From positions 1 through 60,923 of the forward strand of contig JAEXRD010000099.1 of assembly GCA_023438245.1 (NCBI GenBank): DNA of 60,923 nt, given 5' to 3'. The notes under the pieces are model-generated. The model worked only from the letters and a program-made list of their open reading frames with translations, was not told where the DNA came from and did no database searches. The stretch comes from Pseudomonadota bacterium (GTDB taxonomy: Bacteria; Desulfobacterota; Desulfovibrionia; Desulfovibrionales; Desulfovibrionaceae). The position numbers were made by a program, and so were the translations under genes. Shown here piece after piece: positions 31,697 to 40,283 of the stretch (within the stretch, counting starts at the first letter, position 1; each line of letters opens with the position of its first letter).

Positions 31697-33004
31697 TTAT
31701 TCCAGCGGGGCCGCGGGTCCCCAGGAGGGGGCCATGGCGTCGCCGGGTCCGGTGGGGATGAGCTTGGCCGGATCGCCGTTGCGCGTGGTGACGTAGATCT
31801 TGTAGCCCCCGGCCCGGCTGGAAGAGAAGGACACGAAGTAGCCGTCCGGGTCGAAGGAGGGGTCCTCGTCGTTGCCGGGGCCGAAGCTGATCTGGCGCTC
31901 CTGGCCCATCTGCAGGTCGCGCATGAAGATGCGGTGGCCGTCGGGCGTCAGCCGGGCGAACACGAGGTAGCGCCCGTCGGGGCTGAGCGAGGGCTTGGTG
32001 TTGTAGCTGCCCTCGTAGGTCACGCGCTCCACGCTTCCGGCGTCGCGGTTCAAGAGGAAGATCTGCGGCCCGCCCAGGCGGCCGGAGGTGAAGGCCATCT
32101 TGCGGCCGGAGAGGTCGAAGCTGGGCGAGACGTTGATGGCCCAGCTGGGGGCCAGCGGCCCGCCGCTCACCTGGTAGTCCTTGTCCAGCATGTAGATGTC
32201 CGGGTTGCCGCCCAGCGACAGGGCCACGGCGATGCGGCCGTCCGGGGTGTAGGTGGGGCTTATCACCACGTCGCCCTTGAAGCGGCGCAGGCGGGTGGCC
32301 CCGGTCCTGCGGTCCCAGATGCCCAGGCGGTGGCCCTTGTCGGAAATGTTGGTGAAGGCCACCATGCGCCCGTCCTTGGACCAGGAGGGGCTGACGTTGT
32401 AGCCGCCCTCGCGGGTCATCTGGAACTGGTCGCGCCCAAGCGCGCTGGAGACGAACAGCTCCTTGCCGCCGTCCACCTTGCGCGAGTAGGCGATGGCCGA
32501 GTCGAAGAACCCGCTCTTGCCGGTGAGCACGCGCATGAGCTGGGCGCAGAAGCGGTCGGCCACGCGGGCCACGCTGGCCTGGTCCACCTGGCTGTAGGAC
32601 TTGCCCAGCAGCAGCTTGCGCGAGTAGGTCTCGTACACCCGGGCCTCGATGTCCTGGCCGCTGCCGACCACGGTCATGACCAGGTCGATGCGCGCCAGCT
32701 GCAGGGGCTTGAAGTCGATGTCGTCGGCCTTCACGCCCTTGCTCGGGTCGCCGCCCAGGATCTCGTTCAGGAAGGCCAGGCGCAGAAACGGCAGGTAGCC
32801 GATGTCGCCCTGCACGTACTCGCTGAAGTTGCGCGAGACGTTGGAGGCGGGCGCGCCGCCAGCGCCCCGGGGGGGCAGGGCCAGGATGTTCACGCGGCTC
32901 TGGCCGGGTCCGAAGATGTCCACGGAGAGCGGGTCCGCCGCGCGGGCGACGTCCACGGCCAAGAGCGTGAGCAGGCAGGTCAGAATCCAGGTCTTGAGTT
33001 TCAT
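31697..33004 (-). CDS. tolB: Tol-Pal system translocation protein TolB
   Basis: The 435-residue protein has a Sec signal (cleavage near ARA-ADP), an N-terminal alpha/beta domain (about 25-165) and a six-bladed WD40-like beta-propeller. The repeats are recognisable as NVSPSWSKDGRMVAFT, ISPTYTPDGRIAVALS, VSPSFDLSGRKMAFTS, TKPSLSPDGRYLVFAR and DEDPSFDPDGYFVSFSS. It acts in the periplasm and binds Pal and TolA. It follows the tolA gene by 22 bp. Confidence 0.96.
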   Translation of the reverse strand: MKLKTWILTCLLTLLAVDVARAADPLSVDIFGPGQSRVNILALPPRGAGGAPASNVSRNFSEYVQGDIGYLPFLRLAFLNEILGGDPSKGVKADDIDFKPLQLARIDLVMTVVGSGQDIEARVYETYSRKLLLGKSYSQVDQASVARVADRFCAQLMRVLTGKSGFFDSAIAYSRKVDGGKELFVSSALGRDQFQMTREGGYNVSPSWSKDGRMVAFTNISDKGHRLGIWDRRTGATRLRRFKGDVVISPTYTPDGRIAVALSLGGNPDIYMLDKDYQVSGGPLAPSWAINVSPSFDLSGRKMAFTSGRLGGPQIFLLNRDAGSVERVTYEGSYNTKPSLSPDGRYLVFARLTPDGHRIFMRDLQMGQERQISFGPGNDEDPSFDPDGYFVSFSSSRAGGYKIYVTTRNGDPAKLIPTGPGDAMAPSWGPAAPLE

Positions 33005-33026
33005 GCGTGGTCAGGCTCCCGGATGG

Positions 33027-33959
33027 TTACTTCCGCAGGTCCTGCAGGTTGAAGGTGATGCGCAGCGTGTCCACGTTCTTGGTGGGCGGCGGCGGCAGCT
33101 TCTCGGTCTGGGCCACGGCGCGCATGGCCGAATCGTCGAAATCGGGCTTGCCCGAGGGCGTGAGCACCCGCGAGGAGGAGATGCCACCCCGGGGGTCGAT
33201 CTTGATCTCCAACACCACGGCCACGTTCTTGTCCTGGGCGAAGGTGGGGTAGCGCCAGTTCTTCTTGATGGCCTGCTCCACGATGGCGCCGTACACGCTC
33301 ATCAGCCCCGAGCCGGTGCCGCCCGCGCCCGTGCCCTTGCCGCCGCCCGCGCCGCCCGGCCCCGTGCCCCCGGCGGTGAAGATGTTGCCGCCCGCGCCCT
33401 TGCGCAGCTCGGCCAGCGCGCTGGCCACGGCGTCCTTCTTCCCGTCCTTCTTGGCATCGGGCTTGGGCTTGCCCTTGTCCGAGGCGGCCACGTCCTTCTT
33501 CACGTCCTGGAGGGCCTCCTTGAGCAGGTCCTCCTTGGACTTCTTCGCTTCCTTCTCGGGCTCGGGCTTCTTCTCCGGCTCCTTCTTCTTCTCGGGCTCC
33601 GGCTTCTTCTTCTCGTCGACCTTCTTCTCGCTGATGGCCTTGGCGTCGTCCTTCACCGGCTGGGGCTTGGGCTTCTCGGCCTTCAGGTCGATGGGCTTGC
33701 TGGCGGCCTGCTCGGCCTGGGCGGCGGCGGCGGAATCCTCCTGGGCCTCCTGCGGCGGCGGCGCGCCGGCGGCCTCGCCCATCTCGCCCGCGGCGGGATC
33801 CTCGGACTGGTTCAGCGACACCAGGTTCACGGTGTACATGGGCTTGTCCATGTCCACCTTGAGGCGGTCGCCCACGCCCACGATGGCCAGCGCAAAGAGC
33901 GCCGCGTGGAGCGACAGCGAAAGAAAGAAGCTGGTGGCCTGCCGTGTGTCGCGAACCAA
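33027..33959 (-). CDS. tolA: TolA-like (TonB-domain) energy transducer
   Basis: The 310-residue protein has an N-terminal membrane helix with SLSLHAALFALAIVGVG, typical of TolA/TonB. A long Lys/Glu/Pro/Ala-rich stalk (about 60-170) follows. A glycine-rich hinge (about 188-215) leads to a C-terminal TonB/TolA domain (VVLEIKIDPRGGISSSRVL). It should transmit the TolQR proton-motive force to TolB and Pal. The start is TTG at 33959, with GGGGA upstream. Its place between tolR and tolB makes TolA the likely identity, even though the C-domain alone could be called TonB. Confidence 0.88.
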   Translation of the reverse strand: MVRDTRQATSFFLSLSLHAALFALAIVGVGDRLKVDMDKPMYTVNLVSLNQSEDPAAGEMGEAAGAPPPQEAQEDSAAAAQAEQAASKPIDLKAEKPKPQPVKDDAKAISEKKVDEKKKPEPEKKKEPEKKPEPEKEAKKSKEDLLKEALQDVKKDVAASDKGKPKPDAKKDGKKDAVASALAELRKGAGGNIFTAGGTGPGGAGGGKGTGAGGTGSGLMSVYGAIVEQAIKKNWRYPTFAQDKNVAVVLEIKIDPRGGISSSRVLTPSGKPDFDDSAMRAVAQTEKLPPPPTKNVDTLRITFNLQDLRK

Positions 33960-33973
33960 ATCCGTCCCCTGCC

Positions 33974-34420
33974 CTACTGCTTGGCCTGGCCCGCCGCGGC
34001 CTTGGCCTTGTCCTCATCCGAGCTCTCGGCCACGATGCCGAGCTTCTCGATGCCCACGCTCTTGATCTCGCCCATGACCTTGACCACCACGCCGTAGGGC
34101 ACTTCCTTGTCCGCGCGCAGGTACAGCTGCTTGTTCTGGGCCACCACCAGGTTCTGGAGGTGGCTCTGCAGGTCCTCGAAGGCCACGGCGTACTCGTCCA
34201 GGAACAGCGCCCCGTCCTTCTGGACGGACAGCACCAGGTGGTCGCTGCCCGCGGGCAGCGTGCGCACGCTGCGCGTCTTGGGCAGGTCCACGTCCACGCC
34301 CTGGGTCAGCATGGGCGCGGTGACCATGAAGATGATGAGCAACACCAGCATCACGTCCACGAAGGGCGTGACGTTGATTTCGGCCATGTAGCGGCCCTTG
34401 CCGCCCACGCTCGCGCCCAC
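33974..34420 (-). CDS. tolR: ExbD/TolR family protein
   Basis: The 148-residue inner-membrane protein has the TolR helix INVTPFVDVMLVLLIIFMVT, whose Asp carries protons. A periplasmic domain ends with LYLRADKEVPYGVVVKVMGEIK. The start is a GTG at 34420, 7 nt after a run of six G residues. The stop codon of tolQ lies 13 bp upstream. It forms the stator with TolQ. Confidence 0.95.
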   Translation of the reverse strand: MGASVGGKGRYMAEINVTPFVDVMLVLLIIFMVTAPMLTQGVDVDLPKTRSVRTLPAGSDHLVLSVQKDGALFLDEYAVAFEDLQSHLQNLVVAQNKQLYLRADKEVPYGVVVKVMGEIKSVGIEKLGIVAESSDEDKAKAAAGQAKQ

Positions 34421-34432
34421 GTCCGCGCCCCC

Positions 34433-35143
34433 CTACTTCTTCACGCCCGAGGCGGACGAGCCAGTGACCCAGGACACCTCGCGCTCCACGCGGTTGAGGA
34501 ACGCGCCCGCGAAGTTCACCATCTCGGCCTCCACCTCGCCCAGCTGGGCGAGCAGGGAGTTGTAGGCGATGGTGGCGGGGATGGCCACCACCAGGCCGAT
34601 GGCCGTGGTGACCAGCGCCTCGGAGATGCCGGGGGCCACCGTGGCCAGCGCGGCGGACTGGGACAGGCCGATGGAGTGGAAGGCGTGCATGATGCCCCAG
34701 ACCGTGCCGAACAGCCCGATGAAGGGCGAGGCGTTGGCGCAGGTGGCCAGGAAGGACAGCGAGGCCGACAGGCTCTTCATCTCCTCGCTGATGCCCTGGC
34801 GCAGCACGCGCCGGAGCGTGTCCTTGACCAGCATGCGCTTGCGGTCGCGCTCGATGTCGGCGCGCTCCAGCTTGCGGAACTCGCTCACGGCCAGCACGCC
34901 CACGCGGGAGAGCGGTGAGTCGGCGTCGCGGCCCACGGCCTGCAGGGCCTCGGTGAGGTCCTCGGCGTCGTTGAACAGGGTGTAGCCGCTGGCCACCTGT
35001 TTGCGGGCGCGGCGGTACAGGATGGCCTTGTGGATGATGATGGTCCAGCTCCACAGGCTCATGAGCACCAGGAACACCAGCACGATCTGCACGCCGAGGG
35101 TGGCGCCCAGCATCATGCCCAGGAATCCGGTTTCAGGAATCAT
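34433..35143 (-). CDS. tolQ: MotA/TolQ/ExbB proton channel protein TolQ
   Basis: The 236-residue protein has three membrane helices, the first being IVLVFLVLMSLWSWTIIIH. The conserved core is ANASPFIGLFGTVWGIMHAF with ISEALVTTAIGLVVAIPATIAYN. It is the channel subunit of the Tol motor. The start ATG has AGGAGG 10 nt upstream. It is preceded by a PHP phosphoesterase gene 51 bp away on the same strand, so the whole series could be one long transcript. Confidence 0.95.
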   Translation of the reverse strand: MIPETGFLGMMLGATLGVQIVLVFLVLMSLWSWTIIIHKAILYRRARKQVASGYTLFNDAEDLTEALQAVGRDADSPLSRVGVLAVSEFRKLERADIERDRKRMLVKDTLRRVLRQGISEEMKSLSASLSFLATCANASPFIGLFGTVWGIMHAFHSIGLSQSAALATVAPGISEALVTTAIGLVVAIPATIAYNSLLAQLGEVEAEMVNFAGAFLNRVEREVSWVTGSSASGVKK

Positions 35144-35194
35144 CGTAAACGCTCCTCCTTGCGAATCGGGGCGGAAATATGGTGTTGCCGCGCC

Positions 35195-35851
35195 TTACCG
35201 GATCATCCGGCAGCGCTGCACGATCTCCCAGGCGTTGGCCTCGGTCTGGCGATATTCCTCTGCGGTCAGGCCCGCGCCCAGGGCCACCTTGCGGCGCATC
35301 TCCTCGCCCATGAGGTCGCCCGGGGCGTGGGCGTCGTTGTCGATGACCAGGCGCGCCCCGTGCTTGCGGGCCAGCGCCGCCACGTGCCCGTTGGCGTAGC
35401 TGTGGCCGCGCCGGGTGGTGATCTCCAGGGCCACGCCGCGCTCGGCGGCCAGCTTCACTTCCACTTCGGTGATGAGCCCCGGGTGCGCCAGCACGTCCAC
35501 CCCGGCCTCGATGGCCGCGAGGTTGGTGCCCTGCTCCACCGGCTCGACGACGGTCTCGCCGTGCGCCACCACGATCTGGGCCCCGGCCTCGCGCGCGGCG
35601 CGGGCGAACTCGCCCATGAGCGCGGGCGGCACGTGGGTCAGCTCCACCCCGGCCAGCACCTCCATGTCGTAGAAGTGCGCGAAATCAAGCGTCAGCCTGC
35701 GCACGTTCTCAAGGATCAGCCGGATGTTGGAGATGTCGGCGTGGTCGGTGATGGCCATGGCCTTGTAGCCGGCCACCTTGGCCCTGCGGATGAGCTCGGA
35801 GGGGATGAGCTCGCCGTCGCTGAAGGTCGTGTGCATGTGCAGGTCGATCAT
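35195..35851 (-). CDS. PHP-domain metal-dependent phosphoesterase
   Basis: The 218-residue protein has PHP metal motifs DLHMHTTFSDGE at its start, ITDHAD at about 38 and NDAHAPGDLMG near the end. Such proteins hydrolyse small phosphoesters (histidinol phosphate or nucleotide 3',5' compounds). The substrate here is unknown. The start is the ATG at 35851 behind GAGGCGG; longer readings lack the conserved start. It lies 7 bp after the DUF151 gene. Confidence 0.9.
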   Translation of the reverse strand: MIDLHMHTTFSDGELIPSELIRRAKVAGYKAMAITDHADISNIRLILENVRRLTLDFAHFYDMEVLAGVELTHVPPALMGEFARAAREAGAQIVVAHGETVVEPVEQGTNLAAIEAGVDVLAHPGLITEVEVKLAAERGVALEITTRRGHSYANGHVAALARKHGARLVIDNDAHAPGDLMGEEMRRKVALGAGLTAEEYRQTEANAWEIVQRCRMIR

Positions 35852-35858
35852 GGCCGCC

Positions 35859-36362
35859 TCACATCTTGTATTTGGTGTCGTCAGCGGAGAGGTTTTCCAG
35901 CTCTTCCGACCATTTGTCGTCATCAACGGACACGCCGCGCTCCGGCGTGCCGAACTCCTCGCGCGCGCCATCCAGGGTGCGGGTTCCGGCCTCAAGCAGC
36001 ACCTGGTCGGCCACGCGGATGGGCACGCCCACGCGCACGGCCAGGGCGATGGCGTCGGAGGGGCGGCAGTCGATGCGGCGGATGATGTCGCCCACGGCCA
36101 CCACGATCTCGGCGTAGAAGGTGCCCTCGCGCAGTGCCACCACCTCCACCGAGGCCAGCACCCCGCCCAGCTCGCGCACCACGCGCGCCAGCAGGTCGTG
36201 GGTCATGGGCCGGGGGGTCTCCACGTTGTTCAGCGCCAGCGAGATGGCCATGGCCTCCACCGGGCCGATCCAAATGGGAAGCGCCAGATCCCGCGACTCC
36301 TCCTTGAGGAGGATCACCGGGGTCTGGGCCTTCTCGTCCACGGCCAGGCCGAAGACCTTCAT
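35859..36362 (-). CDS. Bifunctional nuclease family protein (DUF151)
   Basis: The 167-residue protein has DUF151 features: a start MKVFGLAVDEKAQTPVILL, EAMAISLALNNVETPRPMTHDLL, and the signature RRIDCRPSDAIALAVRVGVPI. Family members have DNase and RNase activity. The C-terminal 40 residues form an acidic tail. The ATG at 36362 follows the miaB stop by 2 bp (TAGAAATG), so translation is likely coupled. A GTG at 36371 is an alternative that overlaps miaB. Confidence 0.88.
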   Translation of the reverse strand: MKVFGLAVDEKAQTPVILLKEESRDLALPIWIGPVEAMAISLALNNVETPRPMTHDLLARVVRELGGVLASVEVVALREGTFYAEIVVAVGDIIRRIDCRPSDAIALAVRVGVPIRVADQVLLEAGTRTLDGAREEFGTPERGVSVDDDKWSEELENLSADDTKYKM

Positions 36363-36364
36363 TT

Positions 36365-37777
36365 CTACCACGGCAGGCCCACCCTTTCCCCCAGCAGGGA
36401 GTGGTTCTTGGCCTCGGCCACGCGCACCCGCACCATCTTGCCGGCGAGCACTACATCCAGCGGGGTCCCGTCCATGCGCACGTTCACCACGCGCCCGCCC
36501 CCGTCGCGACCGCGCCAGAAGGCCCCGCTCCCGTCCTGCTTGCGGCTCTCGGCCTCAAGCAGCACCTCGGACTCGGTTCCCTCCAGCCTCTTTAGACTTT
36601 CTTTAGTAATCCCATTTTGCAGAGACTGCAAGCGCAGCAGCCGCTCCTGCGCAACGTCCTCCGGAACCTTGGGATTCATGCGCACCGCGGCCACTCCGGG
36701 CCTGTCGGAATAGCGGAAGGAGAAGCTGGATTCGAAGCCCACGCGCTCCATCATGTCCAGGGTCTGCAGGAAATCCTCCTCGCCCTCGCCGGGGAAGCCC
36801 ACGATGAGGTCGGTGGTCAGCGCCATGTCCGGCCGGGCCGCCCGCAGGGCCTCGACGATGGCCAGGTAGCGCGCGCGGTCGTACTTGCGGCCCATGCGCC
36901 GCAGCACCTCGTCGCTGCCGGCCTGCAGCGGCAGGTGCAGCGCGGGGCAGAGGTTCTCAAGCTCGCCGAAGGCCCGGATGACCTCGGGGTCGATGTCCTT
37001 GGGGTGCGAGGTGGTGAAGCGCAGCCGCAGCAGCCCCGGAATGGCCGCCACGCGGCGCAGCAGTTCGGCGAAGCCCACGCCCCCGGTGGACGAGCCGCCC
37101 GCATCCAGCCCGTAGCTGTTCACGTTCTGGCCCAGCAGCGTGATCTCGCGCGCGCCAAGCTCCACGCGCTGGCGGCATTCCTCCAGCACGGCCTCGGGCG
37201 AGCGCGACTTCTGGCGGCCCCGGGTGTAGGGCACGATGCAGTAGGCGCAGAAATTGTCGCAGCCCTGCATGATGTTCACAAAAGCTTGCGCGGGACCGGC
37301 CTCCGGCTCGCCCTCGTCGGCGTCGAAGGCCGGGGCGACTTTATCCGGCATGGGCCCAAGCAGCGTGGGCCGCTCCTGGTAGGTCTTGTCGAAGGACAGC
37401 AGGCTGATGCGCCCGCCCGGCTCGTCGAACAGGCGGTCCAGGGCGTCCGGCGCGCCCGCGATGCCGTCGGAGCCGAACACCAGGCGCACGAAGGGAAAGC
37501 GCGGGAAGAAGCCTTCGCCGATCTGCTGGGCCACGCAGCCGCCCACGGCGGCCATGAGGCCGGGCTTCTTGCGGCCATGCGCCGCCAGCCTGCCCAACTC
37601 GCTGTAGACCTTCTGCTCGGGCTTGTCGCGCACGCTGCAGGTGTTCACCACGAACAGCCAGGCGTCCGCCTCCGCCACCTGCCGCCAGCCCCGGCTCACC
37701 AGGGCGCGCGCCAGCCAGTCGGAATCGCCCACGTTCATCTGGCAGCCGAAGGTCACTATGTGAAACGTCTTTTCCAA
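36365..37777 (-). CDS. miaB: tRNA-2-methylthio-N6-dimethylallyladenosine synthase MiaB
   Basis: The 470-residue radical SAM methylthiotransferase modifies adenosine 37 of tRNAs. The N-terminal cysteines that bind the second Fe-S cluster lie in FGCQMN, NTCSVRDK and GGCVAQ. The radical SAM cysteines are in CDNFCAYCIVPY. A TRAM domain ends the protein. The start chosen is TTG at 37777, giving MEKTFHIVTFGCQMN, because GGAG lies 6 nt upstream and the length fits the family. The DNA just before it repeats CCGGAGCCGAT-like units that encode PEP-type repeats in frame. Confidence 0.93.
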   Translation of the reverse strand: MEKTFHIVTFGCQMNVGDSDWLARALVSRGWRQVAEADAWLFVVNTCSVRDKPEQKVYSELGRLAAHGRKKPGLMAAVGGCVAQQIGEGFFPRFPFVRLVFGSDGIAGAPDALDRLFDEPGGRISLLSFDKTYQERPTLLGPMPDKVAPAFDADEGEPEAGPAQAFVNIMQGCDNFCAYCIVPYTRGRQKSRSPEAVLEECRQRVELGAREITLLGQNVNSYGLDAGGSSTGGVGFAELLRRVAAIPGLLRLRFTTSHPKDIDPEVIRAFGELENLCPALHLPLQAGSDEVLRRMGRKYDRARYLAIVEALRAARPDMALTTDLIVGFPGEGEEDFLQTLDMMERVGFESSFSFRYSDRPGVAAVRMNPKVPEDVAQERLLRLQSLQNGITKESLKRLEGTESEVLLEAESRKQDGSGAFWRGRDGGGRVVNVRMDGTPLDVVLAGKMVRVRVAEAKNHSLLGERVGLPW

Positions 37778-37869
37778 GTTCGGCTCCGGGATCGGCTCCG
37801 GGATCAGCTCAGGTAATGCGGGGCGCGTGCCCCTTGCGGAAGCGGCAATAGTCCGCTTGGGGCCGGAGG

Positions 37870-38529
37870 TCAACGCCCGGCTGGTGACGAATCCCCGCCC
37901 GGCCGCCAAAAGGGCAGGAACATGGGCACGCGGCGGGTGTAGGCCTGCCAGCGCCCGCCAAGAGCCCAGGCCATGCGCCGCTCCTCCAGCATCGAGCCCA
38001 CGAGGATGTACAGGATGCCGAAGGCGGCGAAGGAAAACCCGCCCAGAGTCATCACCGGCTGGCAGGCCAGGATGAGGATGCCGCCCAGGTGCATGGGGTG
38101 GCGCACAAAGCCGTAGGCCCCGCTGTCGCGGAAGCTCTTGTCCGGGTCCGGCTGCTCCGGAATGCGCCGCGAGAGCAGTTGCCCCAGCTGGCGCAGGCCC
38201 AGGAAGGCCATGCCGTCGATGGTGAAGGCCGCCCAGGCCAGCAGCCCGGCCCCGGCCACCTGGAGCGCGCGCAGGCCCCAGGACAGCGCGCCCTCCACGG
38301 CCCAGAGCGTTTGCGGCAGGTCCGGCTCCTTGGCCATGACCAGCCAGAAGGTCCAGAGGCTGACCACGGTGTAGCCCAGCGCATAGAGCGGGAAGCGCAC
38401 CGGGCCGAGCACCAGCTCGAAGGCCGCCTTGACCCGGCGCGAGGCGAGCACGCTGTGCAGCACGCCCCAGCCCGTCCACAGGCCGAAGCTGTAGGCCGCG
38501 TCGGCAATGGCTTCAGGAGGTAGACCCAC
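37870..38529 (-). CDS. NnrU/ICMT-like membrane protein
   Basis: The 219-residue integral membrane protein has about five helices and the ICMT/PEMT-type pattern YGFVRHPMHLGGIL, with EERRM close to the end. This pattern, an RHP motif and a later acidic pair, is shared by isoprenylcysteine methyltransferases and NnrU proteins. Its substrate is unknown. The start is GTG at 38529, with GGAGGAGGGG just upstream. It overlaps the APS-kinase-like gene by 17 bp, which indicates tight coupling. The 92-bp gap to miaB holds the possible alternative starts of miaB. Confidence 0.78.
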   Translation of the reverse strand: MGLPPEAIADAAYSFGLWTGWGVLHSVLASRRVKAAFELVLGPVRFPLYALGYTVVSLWTFWLVMAKEPDLPQTLWAVEGALSWGLRALQVAGAGLLAWAAFTIDGMAFLGLRQLGQLLSRRIPEQPDPDKSFRDSGAYGFVRHPMHLGGILILACQPVMTLGGFSFAAFGILYILVGSMLEERRMAWALGGRWQAYTRRVPMFLPFWRPGGDSSPAGR

Positions 38530-39139
38530 CGCCCCTCCTCCATGCGTCAAGAAATTCCAGGACCCTGGCGGCGTTCTCCTCCACCGGGCGCAGGGCGTCC
38601 AGCACGCACTCGGCCTGGGGGTCCTCCTCGTAGGGCACGTCCACGCCCACCACCTGGCCCAGGCCCGGCACAGGAATCCCGGTGCGCCTGCGCATCAGCG
38701 CCTTCTGGTACATGCCGGGCATGACGTAGCCCCTGGTTTTGCCGTGGTGCGCGGCCTGCTCCGAGCGCACGGCCTCCCGCCGCATGGCCTCGGCCAGGGG
38801 GCAGCGCACGAACACCTCGGCCATGTTCGGGATGACCTCGCGCGCGGCCCTGCGCCAGGCCAGCCGGTGGGCCGTGGCGTCGATGACCACCCCCCGGCCC
38901 TGGCGCACCAGTTCGGCGGCCTCCCCGGCGATGCGGGCGTAGGCCTCCTCGCGCTCCTCCGGGGTGTAGGCGGGCTTGGGAAAATAGGCCTTGCGGCGCT
39001 CGTCCATGACCAGCATGTCCGCGCTCTGGCCGCGGGCCAGCAGGGCCAGGTGCGCGGCGCGGGCGATGGTGCTCTTGCCGCTGCCGGGCAGGCCGGTGAA
39101 CCACAGCGCCCAGCCGGGGAGGGAATCCGCGGGCTCCAT
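38513..39139 (-). CDS. APS-kinase-like P-loop kinase with altered substrate motif
   Basis: The 208-residue protein has the CysC-type P-loop FTGLPGSGKSTIARA. It also has VVIDATAHRLAWRRAAREVIPNM, which matches adenylylsulfate kinases. The family DGDxxR motif reads VMDERR here, so its first aspartate and glycine are missing. The conserved R is kept. It may not act on APS; in a sulfate reducer APS is normally used for dissimilation and PAPS is not required. It sits between an APH-type kinase gene (3 bp upstream) and the NnrU-like gene. The substrate is unknown. Confidence 0.8.
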   Translation of the reverse strand: MEPADSLPGWALWFTGLPGSGKSTIARAAHLALLARGQSADMLVMDERRKAYFPKPAYTPEEREEAYARIAGEAAELVRQGRGVVIDATAHRLAWRRAAREVIPNMAEVFVRCPLAEAMRREAVRSEQAAHHGKTRGYVMPGMYQKALMRRRTGIPVPGLGQVVGVDVPYEEDPQAECVLDALRPVEENAARVLEFLDAWRRGGGSTS

Positions 39140-39142
39140 GGC

Positions 39143-40234
39143 CTACTCCAGCAGGCGGTTCACGTGCCGCCAGTCGAACACGGGCTCCTCCAGCACGCGG
39201 GTAAGAAAGCGCGCCAGCGCCCGGCGCACGCCCTCGGGGTGGTTGGGGTACCATTCCGGCGAGGCGATGACCAGGGCGCGGAACACCAGGAACGGGGCCA
39301 TGACCTCCAGGCACTCGCCGTCGCCGGTCGCGCCCAGGTACTCGTCGAAGAACACCCGCCACAGGCCCTCGAAATGGCCCGTCAGCTTGGCCTCGTCGGG
39401 GTTGGCCAGCAGGCCGAAGAGCAGGTAGTTGGCCGCCAGGGTGGCCACGTCCCCGGCGGGCTCGCCCCACTCGCCCCGGCTGCGGTCCAGCACGCGGAAC
39501 TCCCCGCGCCCGTCCACCAGGATGTTCCAGGGGTGGAAGTCGCCGTGCACGGCGGCCAGCCGGTGGGCGAACCCGCGCAGCTTCCAGCGCCAGTCCACCA
39601 GCCGCCTCTCCAGGGCCTGGAACGCCTCGTCGGACAGGAAGGGGCTGGGGTGCGGGTAGGCCTCGTCGACGAGGCCCATGATGCACTCGCTCGATCCCAG
39701 CAGGTTGCGCACGTGGCGGTAGTAGAGGTCGCGGTCGTCCTTCCTGGTGGCGTGGATCTCGGCCAGCCAGCGGGCCAGGGCGCGGGTCTGGTCCACGTCC
39801 CGGGGCTGCATGGCCCCGCTCCGGATGCGCTCCAGGTCCAGGAAGTAGTCGTAGCCCTCGAGCTTCTCGTTGAGGATGAAGAATTCCTTGGGCGCGGCCA
39901 CGGGCACCAGCCGGTCCCGGCCGTCCACGTAGCCCAGGCCCAGCGGCCGCACGTGGCGCGGCAGCCGGGCGCTGGTCTCGTACTGGAACATGAGGATGGC
40001 GGCGCGGTCCCAGTAGAACTGGTGGCCGTACTTGTCGCCCTTCATCACGGAGAGCACGCCCTCGCGCGGCTGGCCGTCCACGGTGAAGCGCACCAAGAGC
40101 GGCTTGCCGTAGCCGAAGCGCTTGATGCCCTGCTTGTCCAGGGTGCCGATGGCCCCCATGTCCACCAGTTCGGCCCCCGGGCCATAGGCCGCGCGCAGGT
40201 AGTCCCGCACGCTCTCGGGCGTCAGCGTTATCAT
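39143..40234 (-). CDS. APH-fold phosphotransferase
   Basis: The 363-residue protein shows the aminoglycoside/choline kinase fold. The catalytic loop is AVHGDFHPWNILVD (HGDxxxxN). The following metal-binding acidic motif is VLDRSRGEWGEPAGDVATLA. The N-terminal lobe (about 1-130) includes GYGKPLLVRFTV and EYLGATGDGE appears later. The start is the ATG at 40234 behind GAGGGAGGG. The substrate is not known; resistance to an antibiotic is not indicated by context. It lies between a PfkB kinase gene and the APS-kinase-like gene. Confidence 0.85.
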   Translation of the reverse strand: MITLTPESVRDYLRAAYGPGAELVDMGAIGTLDKQGIKRFGYGKPLLVRFTVDGQPREGVLSVMKGDKYGHQFYWDRAAILMFQYETSARLPRHVRPLGLGYVDGRDRLVPVAAPKEFFILNEKLEGYDYFLDLERIRSGAMQPRDVDQTRALARWLAEIHATRKDDRDLYYRHVRNLLGSSECIMGLVDEAYPHPSPFLSDEAFQALERRLVDWRWKLRGFAHRLAAVHGDFHPWNILVDGRGEFRVLDRSRGEWGEPAGDVATLAANYLLFGLLANPDEAKLTGHFEGLWRVFFDEYLGATGDGECLEVMAPFLVFRALVIASPEWYPNHPEGVRRALARFLTRVLEEPVFDWRHVNRLLE

Positions 40235-40283
40235 CGCGCCCTCCCTCTGGCCCGGCAAACCCGCCGCTGGCGGCCTGGGCCCG

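Noticed and set aside
37780..37815. Tandem repeats before miaB as a CRISPR or VNTR array
   Set aside because: Only two to three short units without spacers; explained as in-frame coding or leader repeats.
38513..39139. Assimilatory APS kinase (cysC)
   Set aside because: The P-loop fits, but the DGDxxR motif is altered and no sulfate assimilation genes are adjacent, so the specific name is not supported.
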